Of a stretch of 13,279 nt of DNA, positions 1 to 5,630 are shown one piece after another. The notes under the pieces were generated by a model. The model saw only the letters and a list, made by a program, of their open reading frames with translations, was not told the DNA's origin and made no database searches. The stretch is from assembly GCA_937915755.1 (NCBI GenBank), contig CALGGR010000321.1, positions 1-13,279 on the forward strand. The letters are read 5' to 3'. The DNA comes from an uncultured Fretibacterium sp. GTDB lineage: Bacteria > Synergistota > Synergistia > Synergistales > Aminobacteriaceae. Position 1 is the first letter of the stretch. Each line of letters starts with the position of its first letter. A program made the position numbers and the translations under genes.

Positions 1-23
1 TTTATTCAGTGGCAGTATTGCCC

Positions 24-57
24 ATAAAAATTCCCCCTGACGTTTTCGCCGGGGGGA
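24..57 (-). terminator. Rho-independent terminator of the solute-binding protein gene
   Basis: Read on the minus strand, TCCCCC (57-52) pairs with GGGGGA (37-32) across a 14-base loop, and a T-rich run (30-24) follows. It lies 18 bases past the stop codon of the minus-strand binding-protein gene. On the plus strand the same hairpin is followed by TTTCTTTTC, so it may also stop transcripts entering from the left. Confidence 0.75.
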
Positions 58-74
58 GTTTCTTTTCTGCGCTA

Positions 75-878
75 TTACTTTTCCGGAATGTAGTCCTTCG
101 TGAGAACAACAGCAACCTGTTTTGCATCCTCATAAGGCTCAGAGAAGTCTGTGAACATCTTGCGCTCCTCGTTCACTGTAATGCCCGCGCAAATCATGTC
201 AACCTTCCCTGAGTTCACAGCCATGAAGAGTGAGTCAAACGGGTAAGCGATGATTACGAGTTCCTTGTTGAGCTTACCTGCGATTAGCGCGCACATCTCG
301 ATGTCGATTCCTGTGTAGCCGTCGCCGACCTTTATGTCATAGGGAGGAAATCCTGACTCTGTTCCGAGATAGAGCTTTCCGCCCGACGCGCCCTTGTGAA
401 GATCAATGTCCTCAGGTTTCGCGGCTGTCGGATCTTCCTTGTACTTCAGCATTATTGCCTCAAGTGAACCGTCGGCCTTAATCTCAGCAAGTGCCTTGTT
501 GACCTGCTCCAGCAATTCCTTGTTACCCTGCTTGAAGCCGATTGCGTACTGCTCGACAGTGAGAGCGTCAGGAAGAATCTTGAGCGTCTCTGGGTCATTC
601 TTAACGAACTGAGTCGCAGGTGCTTCGTCCATGATTGCACCCTGAATCTTTCCGACCTTGAGAGCCTGAATTACGTCCGTAGCTTTCTCGTAGGTTGTGA
701 GCTGCTCTTTCGCTTTGTCGCCGAGCATGTTCTTTGCGATTCCTTCAGCAATTGTTCCACGCTGAGTTCCTATTTTGATGCTGACGAACTGATCAGGCTT
801 GGAGATGTTGAGTCCCTCAGCGAATGCGACACTCGCAGTGATTGCGAGAAGTGCGAGAATGAGTGAAAACTTCTTCAT
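75..878 (-). CDS. Amino-acid-type ABC transporter solute-binding protein, circularly permuted
   Basis: Predicted periplasmic type II binding protein (SBP_bac_3 family), 267 residues, for capture of a polar amino acid or similar solute. Residues 1-20 form a Sec signal peptide (KK, hydrophobic core, AFA cleavage site) with no lipobox Cys. The lobe order is reversed. Residues 34-147 match the usual second lobe (GTQRGT at 37-42, VGKIQGAIMDE at 75-85, the VNKALAEIKADGSLE helix at 126-140). Residues 167-260 match the usual first lobe (LGTESGFPPYD, GYTGIDIEM, SGKVDMICAGIT, ERKMFTDFSEPY). A Pro/Ala/Gly-rich linker (148-166) joins them. By family analogy Arg239 and Thr42 would bind the ligand carboxylate and Asp84 its amino group, so the pocket looks intact. 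The start is supported by GGAGG a few bases upstream. No permease or ATPase gene is adjacent, so partners must be encoded elsewhere. The family is confident; the exact ligand is unknown. Confidence 0.9.
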   Translation of the reverse strand: MKKFSLILALLAITASVAFAEGLNISKPDQFVSIKIGTQRGTIAEGIAKNMLGDKAKEQLTTYEKATDVIQALKVGKIQGAIMDEAPATQFVKNDPETLKILPDALTVEQYAIGFKQGNKELLEQVNKALAEIKADGSLEAIMLKYKEDPTAAKPEDIDLHKGASGGKLYLGTESGFPPYDIKVGDGYTGIDIEMCALIAGKLNKELVIIAYPFDSLFMAVNSGKVDMICAGITVNEERKMFTDFSEPYEDAKQVAVVLTKDYIPEK

Positions 879-924
879 GATTACAATTCCTCCGTTGAGT
901 AAATTTTTCCTTTCAACGCCGGAT

Positions 925-952
925 ATTATACACTAAATTTTCTGACTGTAAA
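925..952 (-). promoter_or_regulatory. Sigma-70-type promoter of the solute-binding protein gene
   Basis: On the minus strand, TTTACA (952-947) and a perfect TATAAT (930-925) are separated by 16 bases. The -10 box lies 46 bases upstream of the ATG at 878, leaving a leader of roughly 35-40 bases that contains the GGAGG ribosome-binding site. Confidence 0.75.
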
Positions 953-1106
953 TATATTTTCGTATTCTATCATCATAATGAACTTTTGTTTATTTATCAT
1001 TACTGGGGTGTTTGTTTTCATAGTGCGGTCATTCCTTCAGCTCTTCTACAACGTGTTTTCACTCGGAGGGCTTCTGTTCAACTGACCGTATAATGAACTA
1101 TATTCG

Positions 1107-1382
1107 ATGGAGGGCGAAGGACTTTTCAACTCCGCAAAACTGAATGACGTTGAGATTCAGAATGCACAGAAAGAAGCGCAGAAAATTATCAAGGAGATTC
1201 AGGCAAGTCTCATAACGGGAGAACCTGCCAAGAGAATCGATGTGAGAGCCGGGTTGCGCGAAGAAGTAGAACGTCTGTCAAAGAAAAGCGGCGGCTGTGA
1301 AAGCATGAGTTTCCCGCTGTATTCGCTCCTTCTGTTGTTGGGGTACGTCATCAGGTCGTCAAAATCACGCTCCTTGCGGTGA
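1107..1382 (+). CDS. Doubtful small hypothetical protein, possibly a gene remnant
   Basis: An ORF of 91 codons that I do not recognise. Residues 1-65 look like a real soluble, charged, helical protein (runs such as QNAQKEAQKIIKEIQ and GLREEVERLSKKSGG). Residues 66-91 switch to a Leu-rich stretch ending in a basic Ser/Arg tail, which reads like non-coding sequence. There is no Shine-Dalgarno site, and the ATG lies only 12 bases after a TATAAT, so expression would have to be almost leaderless. It could be a small gene, the decayed end of a larger one, or chance. No function can be given. Confidence 0.35.
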   Translation: MEGEGLFNSAKLNDVEIQNAQKEAQKIIKEIQASLITGEPAKRIDVRAGLREEVERLSKKSGGCESMSFPLYSLLLLLGYVIRSSKSRSLR

Positions 1383-1444
1383 AAAACTTTCGGTGATATG
1401 CTTTGACACAAAATATCAATCACAATAATAAAGAAGGTATATCA

Positions 1445-3340
1445 TTGCTACAGTTCAAACACGAAGACAAGTCATACGAATTTAACGGGGACAGCATAAC
1501 CCTCCACGAAGCCCTGAAATCTCTCGGCCTCGACAGCAAGAAGCTAATCGCCGCAAAGTTCAACGGAGAACTCTCCGACCTCTCACGAACCGTAACCGAA
1601 AGCGGCGAAATCTCCCCCATAACCATCGACACCCCCGAAGGTCTCGAAATCATACGCCACTCCACAGCTCACCTCATGGCTCAGGCGGTATTGAGGCTCT
1701 ATCCCGGCTCACACTTCGGTGTAGGCCCGGCAATCAAAGACGGTTTCTATTACGACATTGACGCAACAGCCACAATCACAGAAGAAGACCTCCCCAAAAT
1801 CGAGGCAGAGATGCGGAAGATTTCCGGAAAGGGCGAAACAGTTACCCGCGAAGACATGTCCAAAGAAGACGCGCTGAAATTCTTTGCCGATGACCCCTAC
1901 AAGACCGAACTCATCACTGACATTGACGCTCCAACCGTCTCGGTCTACAAGCAGGGAGAATACGCTGACCTTTGCAGAGGCCCTCACGTTCCCGATGCCT
2001 CGAAGATTCACAACTTCAAATTGCTTACGATAGCGGGGGCATATTGGCGCGGCGACGAACACAACAAGATGCTCACGAGGATTTACGGCACAGCGTTTGC
2101 AACACCCGACGAGCTTAAAGAGTACCTCCGCCGAATGGAAGAAGCAAAGCTCCGCGACCACCGAAAGCTCGGAAAGGATTTAGACCTCTTCAGTCTTCAC
2201 GAGGAAGGGCCTGGCTTCCCGTTCTTCCACCCAAAGGGAATGGCCGTAATGAACACGCTGATTGACTTCTGGAGGCGCGAGCATATCCGCAGGGGCTACA
2301 CGGAGATTAAGACCCCCCAGATTCTTGACCGCGATTTGTGGATCAGGTCGGGACACTGGGATCATTACCGCGAAAATATGTACTTCACCGAGATTGACGA
2401 GAAGCCCTACGCCATAAAGCCAATGAACTGCCCGGGAAGTATCCTAGTCTACAAGACACAGTTACGGAGCTACAGGGACTTACCGATGAGACTCGCTGAG
2501 TTAGGCTGTGTTCACCGCCACGAGAGAAGCGGGGTGCTTCATGGCCTGATGAGGGTACGATGCTTCACGCAGGACGACTCGCACACATACATTGAACCGT
2601 CGCAGATTAAGGACGAAGTTACGCAGATTATGGAGCTTGACCGATATTTCTACAACGATGTATTCGGCTTCAAGTACACTGTTGAGCTTTCGACCAGGCC
2701 GGAGGATTCAATGGGGACAGATGAACAGTGGAACGAGGCGGAGGCAGCGTTGCGTGATGCTCTTGAGTCAACAGGAACGCCTTACACCATAAATCCGGGC
2801 GACGGTGCATTCTACGGTCCGAAGATAGATTTCCACCTTGAGGACTGCATAGGGAGGACGTGGCAATGCGGGACGATACAGCTTGACTTCCAGATGCCGG
2901 GACGTTTCGGGGTAACATACATCGGCGAGGACGGTGCGGAACATACGCCGGTTCTAATCCATCGCGTTGTTTTCGGAAGCATTGAGCGTTTCATGGGGAT
3001 ACTGATTGAGCATTACGCTGGGGCATTCCCGTACTGGCTCGCGCCCGTTCAGGTTAAGATTGTGCCGATTTCTGACTCTCATGCAGATTACGCCGCTGAA
3101 CTTCGCGCAATGTTCATGGATTGGGGAGTGCGCTCTGAGATTGACGGACGTAACGAGAAGCTGGGCCGGAAGATTCGTGACGCACAGTTGCAGAAAGTTC
3201 CGTACATGCTTGTTATCGGCGACAAAGAGAAGGAGGCTCGCGCTGTTGGTGTCCGTGAACGCTCAAAGGGTGATTTGGGCAGCATGAGCATTGAGGCATT
3301 CAGAGAGCTTCTTGGGAAAGAGTTTAACCCGATTCACTAG
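1445..3340 (+). CDS. thrS: Threonyl-tRNA synthetase
   Basis: Cytoplasmic class II aminoacyl-tRNA synthetase that charges tRNA(Thr) with threonine. From the TTG at 1445 it has 631 residues, close to the usual 635-645. Order: TGS domain (about 1-60), editing/SAD domain with HSTAHLMAQ and CRGPHV, catalytic core, and a C-terminal anticodon-binding domain (about 530-631). The three zinc ligands are present as Cys329 (in MNCPG), His380 (in DDSHT) and His506 (in LIHRVV), each offset by 5 from the E. coli residues C334, H385 and H511. Motif 2 is visible as FTQDD and its flanks, and motif 3 as GSIERFMGILIEHY. I prefer TTG 1445 because AAGAAGG (1431-1437) precedes it by 7 bases; an in-frame TTG at 1403 would add 14 residues but has no ribosome-binding site. 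Codon choice drifts strongly from 5' to 3' within the gene. A terminator follows. Confidence 0.98.
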   Translation: MLQFKHEDKSYEFNGDSITLHEALKSLGLDSKKLIAAKFNGELSDLSRTVTESGEISPITIDTPEGLEIIRHSTAHLMAQAVLRLYPGSHFGVGPAIKDGFYYDIDATATITEEDLPKIEAEMRKISGKGETVTREDMSKEDALKFFADDPYKTELITDIDAPTVSVYKQGEYADLCRGPHVPDASKIHNFKLLTIAGAYWRGDEHNKMLTRIYGTAFATPDELKEYLRRMEEAKLRDHRKLGKDLDLFSLHEEGPGFPFFHPKGMAVMNTLIDFWRREHIRRGYTEIKTPQILDRDLWIRSGHWDHYRENMYFTEIDEKPYAIKPMNCPGSILVYKTQLRSYRDLPMRLAELGCVHRHERSGVLHGLMRVRCFTQDDSHTYIEPSQIKDEVTQIMELDRYFYNDVFGFKYTVELSTRPEDSMGTDEQWNEAEAALRDALESTGTPYTINPGDGAFYGPKIDFHLEDCIGRTWQCGTIQLDFQMPGRFGVTYIGEDGAEHTPVLIHRVVFGSIERFMGILIEHYAGAFPYWLAPVQVKIVPISDSHADYAAELRAMFMDWGVRSEIDGRNEKLGRKIRDAQLQKVPYMLVIGDKEKEARAVGVRERSKGDLGSMSIEAFRELLGKEFNPIH

Positions 3341-3359
3341 GAAGATTTGAAAGTAAACG

Positions 3360-3395
3360 CGCCCGTTATGTGTGTTTTGCATTTCGGGCGTTTTT
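3360..3395 (+). terminator. Rho-independent terminator of thrS
   Basis: CGCCCG (3360-3365) pairs with CGGGCG (3385-3390) and TTTTT follows at 3391-3395. The hairpin begins 19 bases after the thrS stop codon. Flanking A and T bases can extend the stem slightly. Confidence 0.8.
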
Positions 3396-3405
3396 GTTGT
3401 AATAT
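3377..3405 (+). promoter_or_regulatory. Possible promoter of the AAA ATPase operon
   Basis: TTGCAT (3377-3382) and TAATAT (3400-3405) are spaced by 17 bases, a weak sigma-70 match. The -35 box would lie in the loop of the thrS terminator. The -10 box ends 40 bases before the ATG at 3446, similar to the spacing at other genes in this window (41 and 46 bases), which lends some support. Confidence 0.3.
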
Positions 3406-3445
3406 TGCCCCAATCAAATTACATTACAAGAAAGGACAGGAGAGA

Positions 3446-3576
3446 ATGCCAATATCAAGAAGTAGTACCCCCCCCAACCACAAAAGCCTGCGAAAGATGA
3501 TGACAAGCCGATAATCCAATGGGTTCTGTCTGACCCGAGATACTCATTTGATGACATAATATTACAGCCCGACACT
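3446..3576 (+). pseudogene. Out-of-frame 5' end of the AAA ATPase gene
   Basis: ATG at 3446 has a good ribosome-binding site (AGGAG, 3438-3442) but as written encodes only 22 residues, stopping at 3512-3514. After the C8 run at 3468-3475, the frame of the downstream ATPase is open and reads like protein: a Pro/Gln/Lys/Asp-rich linker, then IIQWVLSDPRYSFDDIILQP leading straight into the ATPase. Adding one C (or removing two) fuses the ATG to this frame and gives a product of about 315 residues. In the present frame a TAG sits directly before the C run, and no ATG or GTG start exists between it and 3577. This is therefore most likely the true N-terminus, separated by a phase-variable tract or a sequencing error. 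Confidence 0.7.
3468..3475 (+). repeat. Homopolymeric C8 tract at the frameshift point
   Basis: Eight consecutive C bases lie about eight codons after the likely ATG of the ATPase gene. C9 puts the ATG in frame with the ATPase; C8, as written, puts it out of frame. Such tracts are typical both of slipped-strand contingency switches and of homopolymer errors in sequencing. Confidence 0.85.
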
Positions 3577-4392
3577 TTGAGGGAGCTTCGTGATGTCGTC
3601 TCATATGTCCGCAACAAAGACAAGCTTTTCAACGAGTGGGGACTTTCTGAACGCTTCAAGGACAGGGATTCTCTCGCGGTGAATCTCTACGGTGCATCAG
3701 GCACGGGCAAGACTATGGCGGCTCACGCAATCTCACGGGAACTCGGACTGAAGATGATTTGTGTTGACTATGCCGACATTGAGTCAAAATATGTAGGAGA
3801 GACCTCGAAGAACTTATCCTCACTTTTCAAGAAAGCTACAGAGTCAGGGGCAGTAATATTCTTTGACGAGGCTGACGCATTACTCAGCAAGCGCGTTACG
3901 AATATGTCATCAGCTACGGACGTTAGCGTTAATCAGACACGTTCGGTTCTTCTGACGCTCCTCAACGATTACAGGGGAGTGATAATCTTCGCAACGAACT
4001 TCATACAGAATTTCGATGTTGCCTTCATGAGGAGAATACGGCATCACATAGAGTTTCACCTTCCCGACAAAGAACTCCGTGAAAAGCTCTGGAGATTCTA
4101 CATACCTTCAAAGATGCCTGCTGACCCAGATATGAATTTCTCGGAACTCTCAGAGAAATTTGACGGTATAAGCGCAAGTGATATTGCCAACGCTGTTTTC
4201 TCAACCGCAATAAGCGCGGCGAATGACAATGTGGACATCATCGGGCAGGAACGTTTCGAGAAGGCTATACAGAGTACTATCAATGTGAGAAATGCGAACT
4301 CAGGGAATGTCCGCAAGAATGTACGTGAGATTTCGCATGAGGAAGCTCGTCGGGAGCTTGGCGAGGAGCAATACAGGGAGGCGATGAAATGA
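3577..4392 (+). CDS. Classic AAA-type ATPase (5' end frameshifted)
   Basis: ATPase of the classic AAA family, related in its core to FtsH/CDC48-like enzymes that remodel or unfold proteins as hexamers. Numbered from the TTG at 3577 (271 residues): Walker A GASGTGKT (39-46), pore-loop-like KYVGE (71-75), Walker B VIFFDEAD (93-100), sensor-1 region IIFATN (136-141, Asn141), arginine-finger region MRRIRHHIEF (151-160) and a small helical lid domain with SASDIANAVF. The TTG has no ribosome-binding site and is unlikely to be the natural start; conserved-looking sequence continues upstream to the C8 tract, and the probable true start is ATG 3446. There is no protease domain and no membrane segment. 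The stop codon overlaps the next start (ATGA at 4389-4392), so it is translationally coupled to the small membrane proteins, its likely partners. The substrate is unknown. Confidence 0.9.
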   Translation: MRELRDVVSYVRNKDKLFNEWGLSERFKDRDSLAVNLYGASGTGKTMAAHAISRELGLKMICVDYADIESKYVGETSKNLSSLFKKATESGAVIFFDEADALLSKRVTNMSSATDVSVNQTRSVLLTLLNDYRGVIIFATNFIQNFDVAFMRRIRHHIEFHLPDKELREKLWRFYIPSKMPADPDMNFSELSEKFDGISASDIANAVFSTAISAANDNVDIIGQERFEKAIQSTINVRNANSGNVRKNVREISHEEARRELGEEQYREAMK

Positions 4393-4682
4393 TAGGCTGG
4401 CTGGTGGGAGGACTGATAGCACTTCTTGTGGTTGCTGCGGTTTGGGAGACGTTTGCTCCGTTCGTGAAAAGTATCTTGGACAAATATGTGTACAGGTACT
4501 TCAGGTGCTTCGTGAAGTGGGTACGCGGCAAGTTTTTTGGCGAAGTTGAGCTTGACGGAGGCAGAAGATACGAGAAAGAAATTGATGAGTCTGAAGTTCC
4601 TGAGAAATATAGGTACGTCAAATATTCCTACACAGGAAGGGTTGACGTTACGGATGACGAAGAACTTCAATTGCAGTTATAG
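4389..4682 (+). CDS. Small membrane-anchored protein, AAA-operon partner 1
   Basis: A 97-residue protein of a family I do not recognise. Residues 3-20 form one N-terminal membrane segment (GWLVGGLIALLVVAAVW). A basic amphipathic stretch follows (about 25-50, KSILDKYVYRYFRCFVKWVRGK), then an acidic tail ending DVTDDEELQLQL. The positive residues after the segment suggest that the tail is cytoplasmic. The start codon overlaps the ATPase stop by four bases. It is paralogous to the next gene: both begin MIG plus a membrane segment, share the pattern VW-x2-FA-x-F-x-K, and end with DVTD followed by a short acidic/hydrophobic alternation. A role as membrane tether or substrate of the ATPase is an inference from the coupling only. 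Confidence 0.8.
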   Translation: MIGWLVGGLIALLVVAAVWETFAPFVKSILDKYVYRYFRCFVKWVRGKFFGEVELDGGRRYEKEIDESEVPEKYRYVKYSYTGRVDVTDDEELQLQL

Positions 4683-4700
4683 CCATAAGGAGGTCATAAC

Positions 4701-5081
4701 ATGATAGGTACGTTAATTACGCTTTTCTTGGTTACAGCAGCAGCTGGTGCAGTTTTCGGAGTGTGGCATTACTTCGCTGACTTCCTCAAGGACGCAATGA
4801 ATTATGTTGCGGAAAAGGTGAAGGGGTTACTGCACGTTGTACTTGCTGGTTCTCAAGCATTGTTAAGGAAAGTATGGGGCGGAATTAAAGAGATAGTGAA
4901 GTCCTTTACCTATGACCGTGAGCGCGACAAGTGGAAAGTAACAACTACCGAGCGGGATATTCCGCCTGACAAGGTAGAGGAAGAAGTCCCCGACTATATA
5001 CGCGCAAGAGTTGAACGCGAACAGAACCGTGAACATGACGTTACGGACGAAGTTGAACTGAAATTGAAGGAGTGTGCGTAA
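4701..5081 (+). CDS. Small membrane-anchored protein, AAA-operon partner 2
   Basis: A 126-residue protein of unknown function preceded by a strong AAGGAGG site. It has one N-terminal membrane segment (about 3-23), then an amphipathic helical region (FADFLKDAMNYVAEKVKGLL and WGGIKEIVKSF), then a charged C-terminal module with DKWKV, ERDIPPDKVEEEVPDY and DVTDEVELKLKE. It looks like a longer copy of the preceding protein with about 30 extra residues in the middle, so the pair probably arose by tandem duplication followed by strong divergence. The next ATG starts 1 base after its stop codon, so all genes of this group are packed as an operon. Confidence 0.8.
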   Translation: MIGTLITLFLVTAAAGAVFGVWHYFADFLKDAMNYVAEKVKGLLHVVLAGSQALLRKVWGGIKEIVKSFTYDRERDKWKVTTTERDIPPDKVEEEVPDYIRARVEREQNREHDVTDEVELKLKECA

Positions 5082-5082
5082 A

Positions 5083-5538
5083 ATGATTGACCACAAGAAA
5101 GTCAACAAAGCAGAGCTTCCTGAAAATTCACAGGAAGAACAAGAAGTCATCAAAGCAGAAGTTCCAGACGAATCACTGGAATCAGCATTTATACGTTTCA
5201 TCAGAAAGTTGTTCAGTTTTTTGAGACCCTCGTGCAAATTTGAGGAGTTTCTGGAGAAGACCGGCGAATATTTCGATGAACGCATCAGACAGACGGAGCA
5301 GCAGAAAGAGCTGAAATACGCCGGAGGGAAAATCACCTTCAACCTCAAAGGCAGTCAGGTCAAAATGAACGCAAAACTATTCTTCTTCAAGAGCGAGAAC
5401 GAAAAATGGACAGTCCAGGAATCAAGCAACACTGTCGATAAATCCCGCTTCAATGACTGGGACGATGACGAGGATTTGAAGAAGCTGTTGCATGGTGAAA
5501 CACTAGAATTTGACATCAACCCTCCCGATGAAAATTAG
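5083..5538 (+). CDS. Small soluble acidic protein, AAA-operon partner 3
   Basis: A protein of 151 residues from ATG 5083, chosen because AAGGAG (5067-5072) is 10 bases upstream; an in-frame GTG at 5074 is too close to that site. There is no signal peptide or clear membrane segment, although FIRFIRKLFSFLRP (about 37-50) is a basic amphipathic helix that could touch the membrane. The N-terminus holds a short imperfect repeat (NKAELPENS, IKAEVPDES). The C-terminal part (KSENEKWTV ... GETLEFDI) resembles the tail of the preceding protein (RERDKWKV ... EVELKL), suggesting a shared module on an otherwise different protein. Its function is unknown; it is the last gene of the ATPase group, followed by a hairpin terminator. 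Confidence 0.8.
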   Translation: MIDHKKVNKAELPENSQEEQEVIKAEVPDESLESAFIRFIRKLFSFLRPSCKFEEFLEKTGEYFDERIRQTEQQKELKYAGGKITFNLKGSQVKMNAKLFFFKSENEKWTVQESSNTVDKSRFNDWDDDEDLKKLLHGETLEFDINPPDEN

Positions 5539-5565
5539 GCATTTAATCTGACAGACTATATGCGC

Positions 5566-5571
5566 TATAAT
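5566..5571 (+). promoter_or_regulatory. Candidate -10 box for the GGDEF gene
   Basis: A perfect TATAAT with only a weak -35 match (TTTAAT at 5542-5547, 18-base spacing). Transcription from it would begin inside the left arm of the following hairpin. The new transcript could then not form the terminator, while read-through from the upstream operon could. Confidence 0.4.
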
Positions 5572-5573
5572 GA

Positions 5574-5605
5574 AGCTCTCTCCTGAAAATTTGGAGGGAG
5601 CTTTT
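5574..5605 (+). terminator. Rho-independent terminator of the AAA ATPase operon
   Basis: A ten-pair stem, AGCTCTCTCC (5574-5583) with GGAGGGAGCT (5593-5602) including one wobble pair, has a 9-base loop and is followed by TTT. It lies 35 bases after the last gene of the operon. Confidence 0.7.
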
Positions 5606-5630
5606 GCTGAAAGAAGGTAGAAGTTCAAAA

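Larger units (their letters stand above)
879..1444. other. Long, mostly non-coding region between divergent genes
   Basis: This 566-base stretch separates the minus-strand binding-protein gene from thrS. It holds the minus-strand promoter (925-952), an isolated TATAAT at 1089-1094 on the plus strand with no convincing -35 box, and one doubtful ORF (1107-1382). No T-box features (such as the GGGTGG antiterminator element) and no terminator hairpin were seen ahead of thrS, so the thrS promoter is not clearly placed. If the TATAAT at 1089 serves thrS, the leader would be about 340 bases. Confidence 0.5.

Noticed and set aside
1199..1423. Minus-strand ORF of 74 codons opposite the thrS leader
   Set aside because: It has no ribosome-binding site, overlaps the more protein-like plus-strand ORF and shows no recognisable features.
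1403..1429. TTGACA (1403-1408) and AATAAT (1424-1429) as a thrS promoter
   Set aside because: Spacing is only 15 bases, and transcription would start at or beyond the thrS ribosome-binding site (1431-1437), so it would not give a translatable message from TTG 1445.
1095..1444. T-box riboswitch upstream of thrS
   Set aside because: No GGGTGG-type antiterminator element or terminator hairpin is visible before the gene.
4098..4670. Minus-strand ORF of 190 codons opposite the ATPase end and first small protein
   Set aside because: The plus-strand genes have Walker/AAA motifs and coupled starts; this ORF is a shadow.
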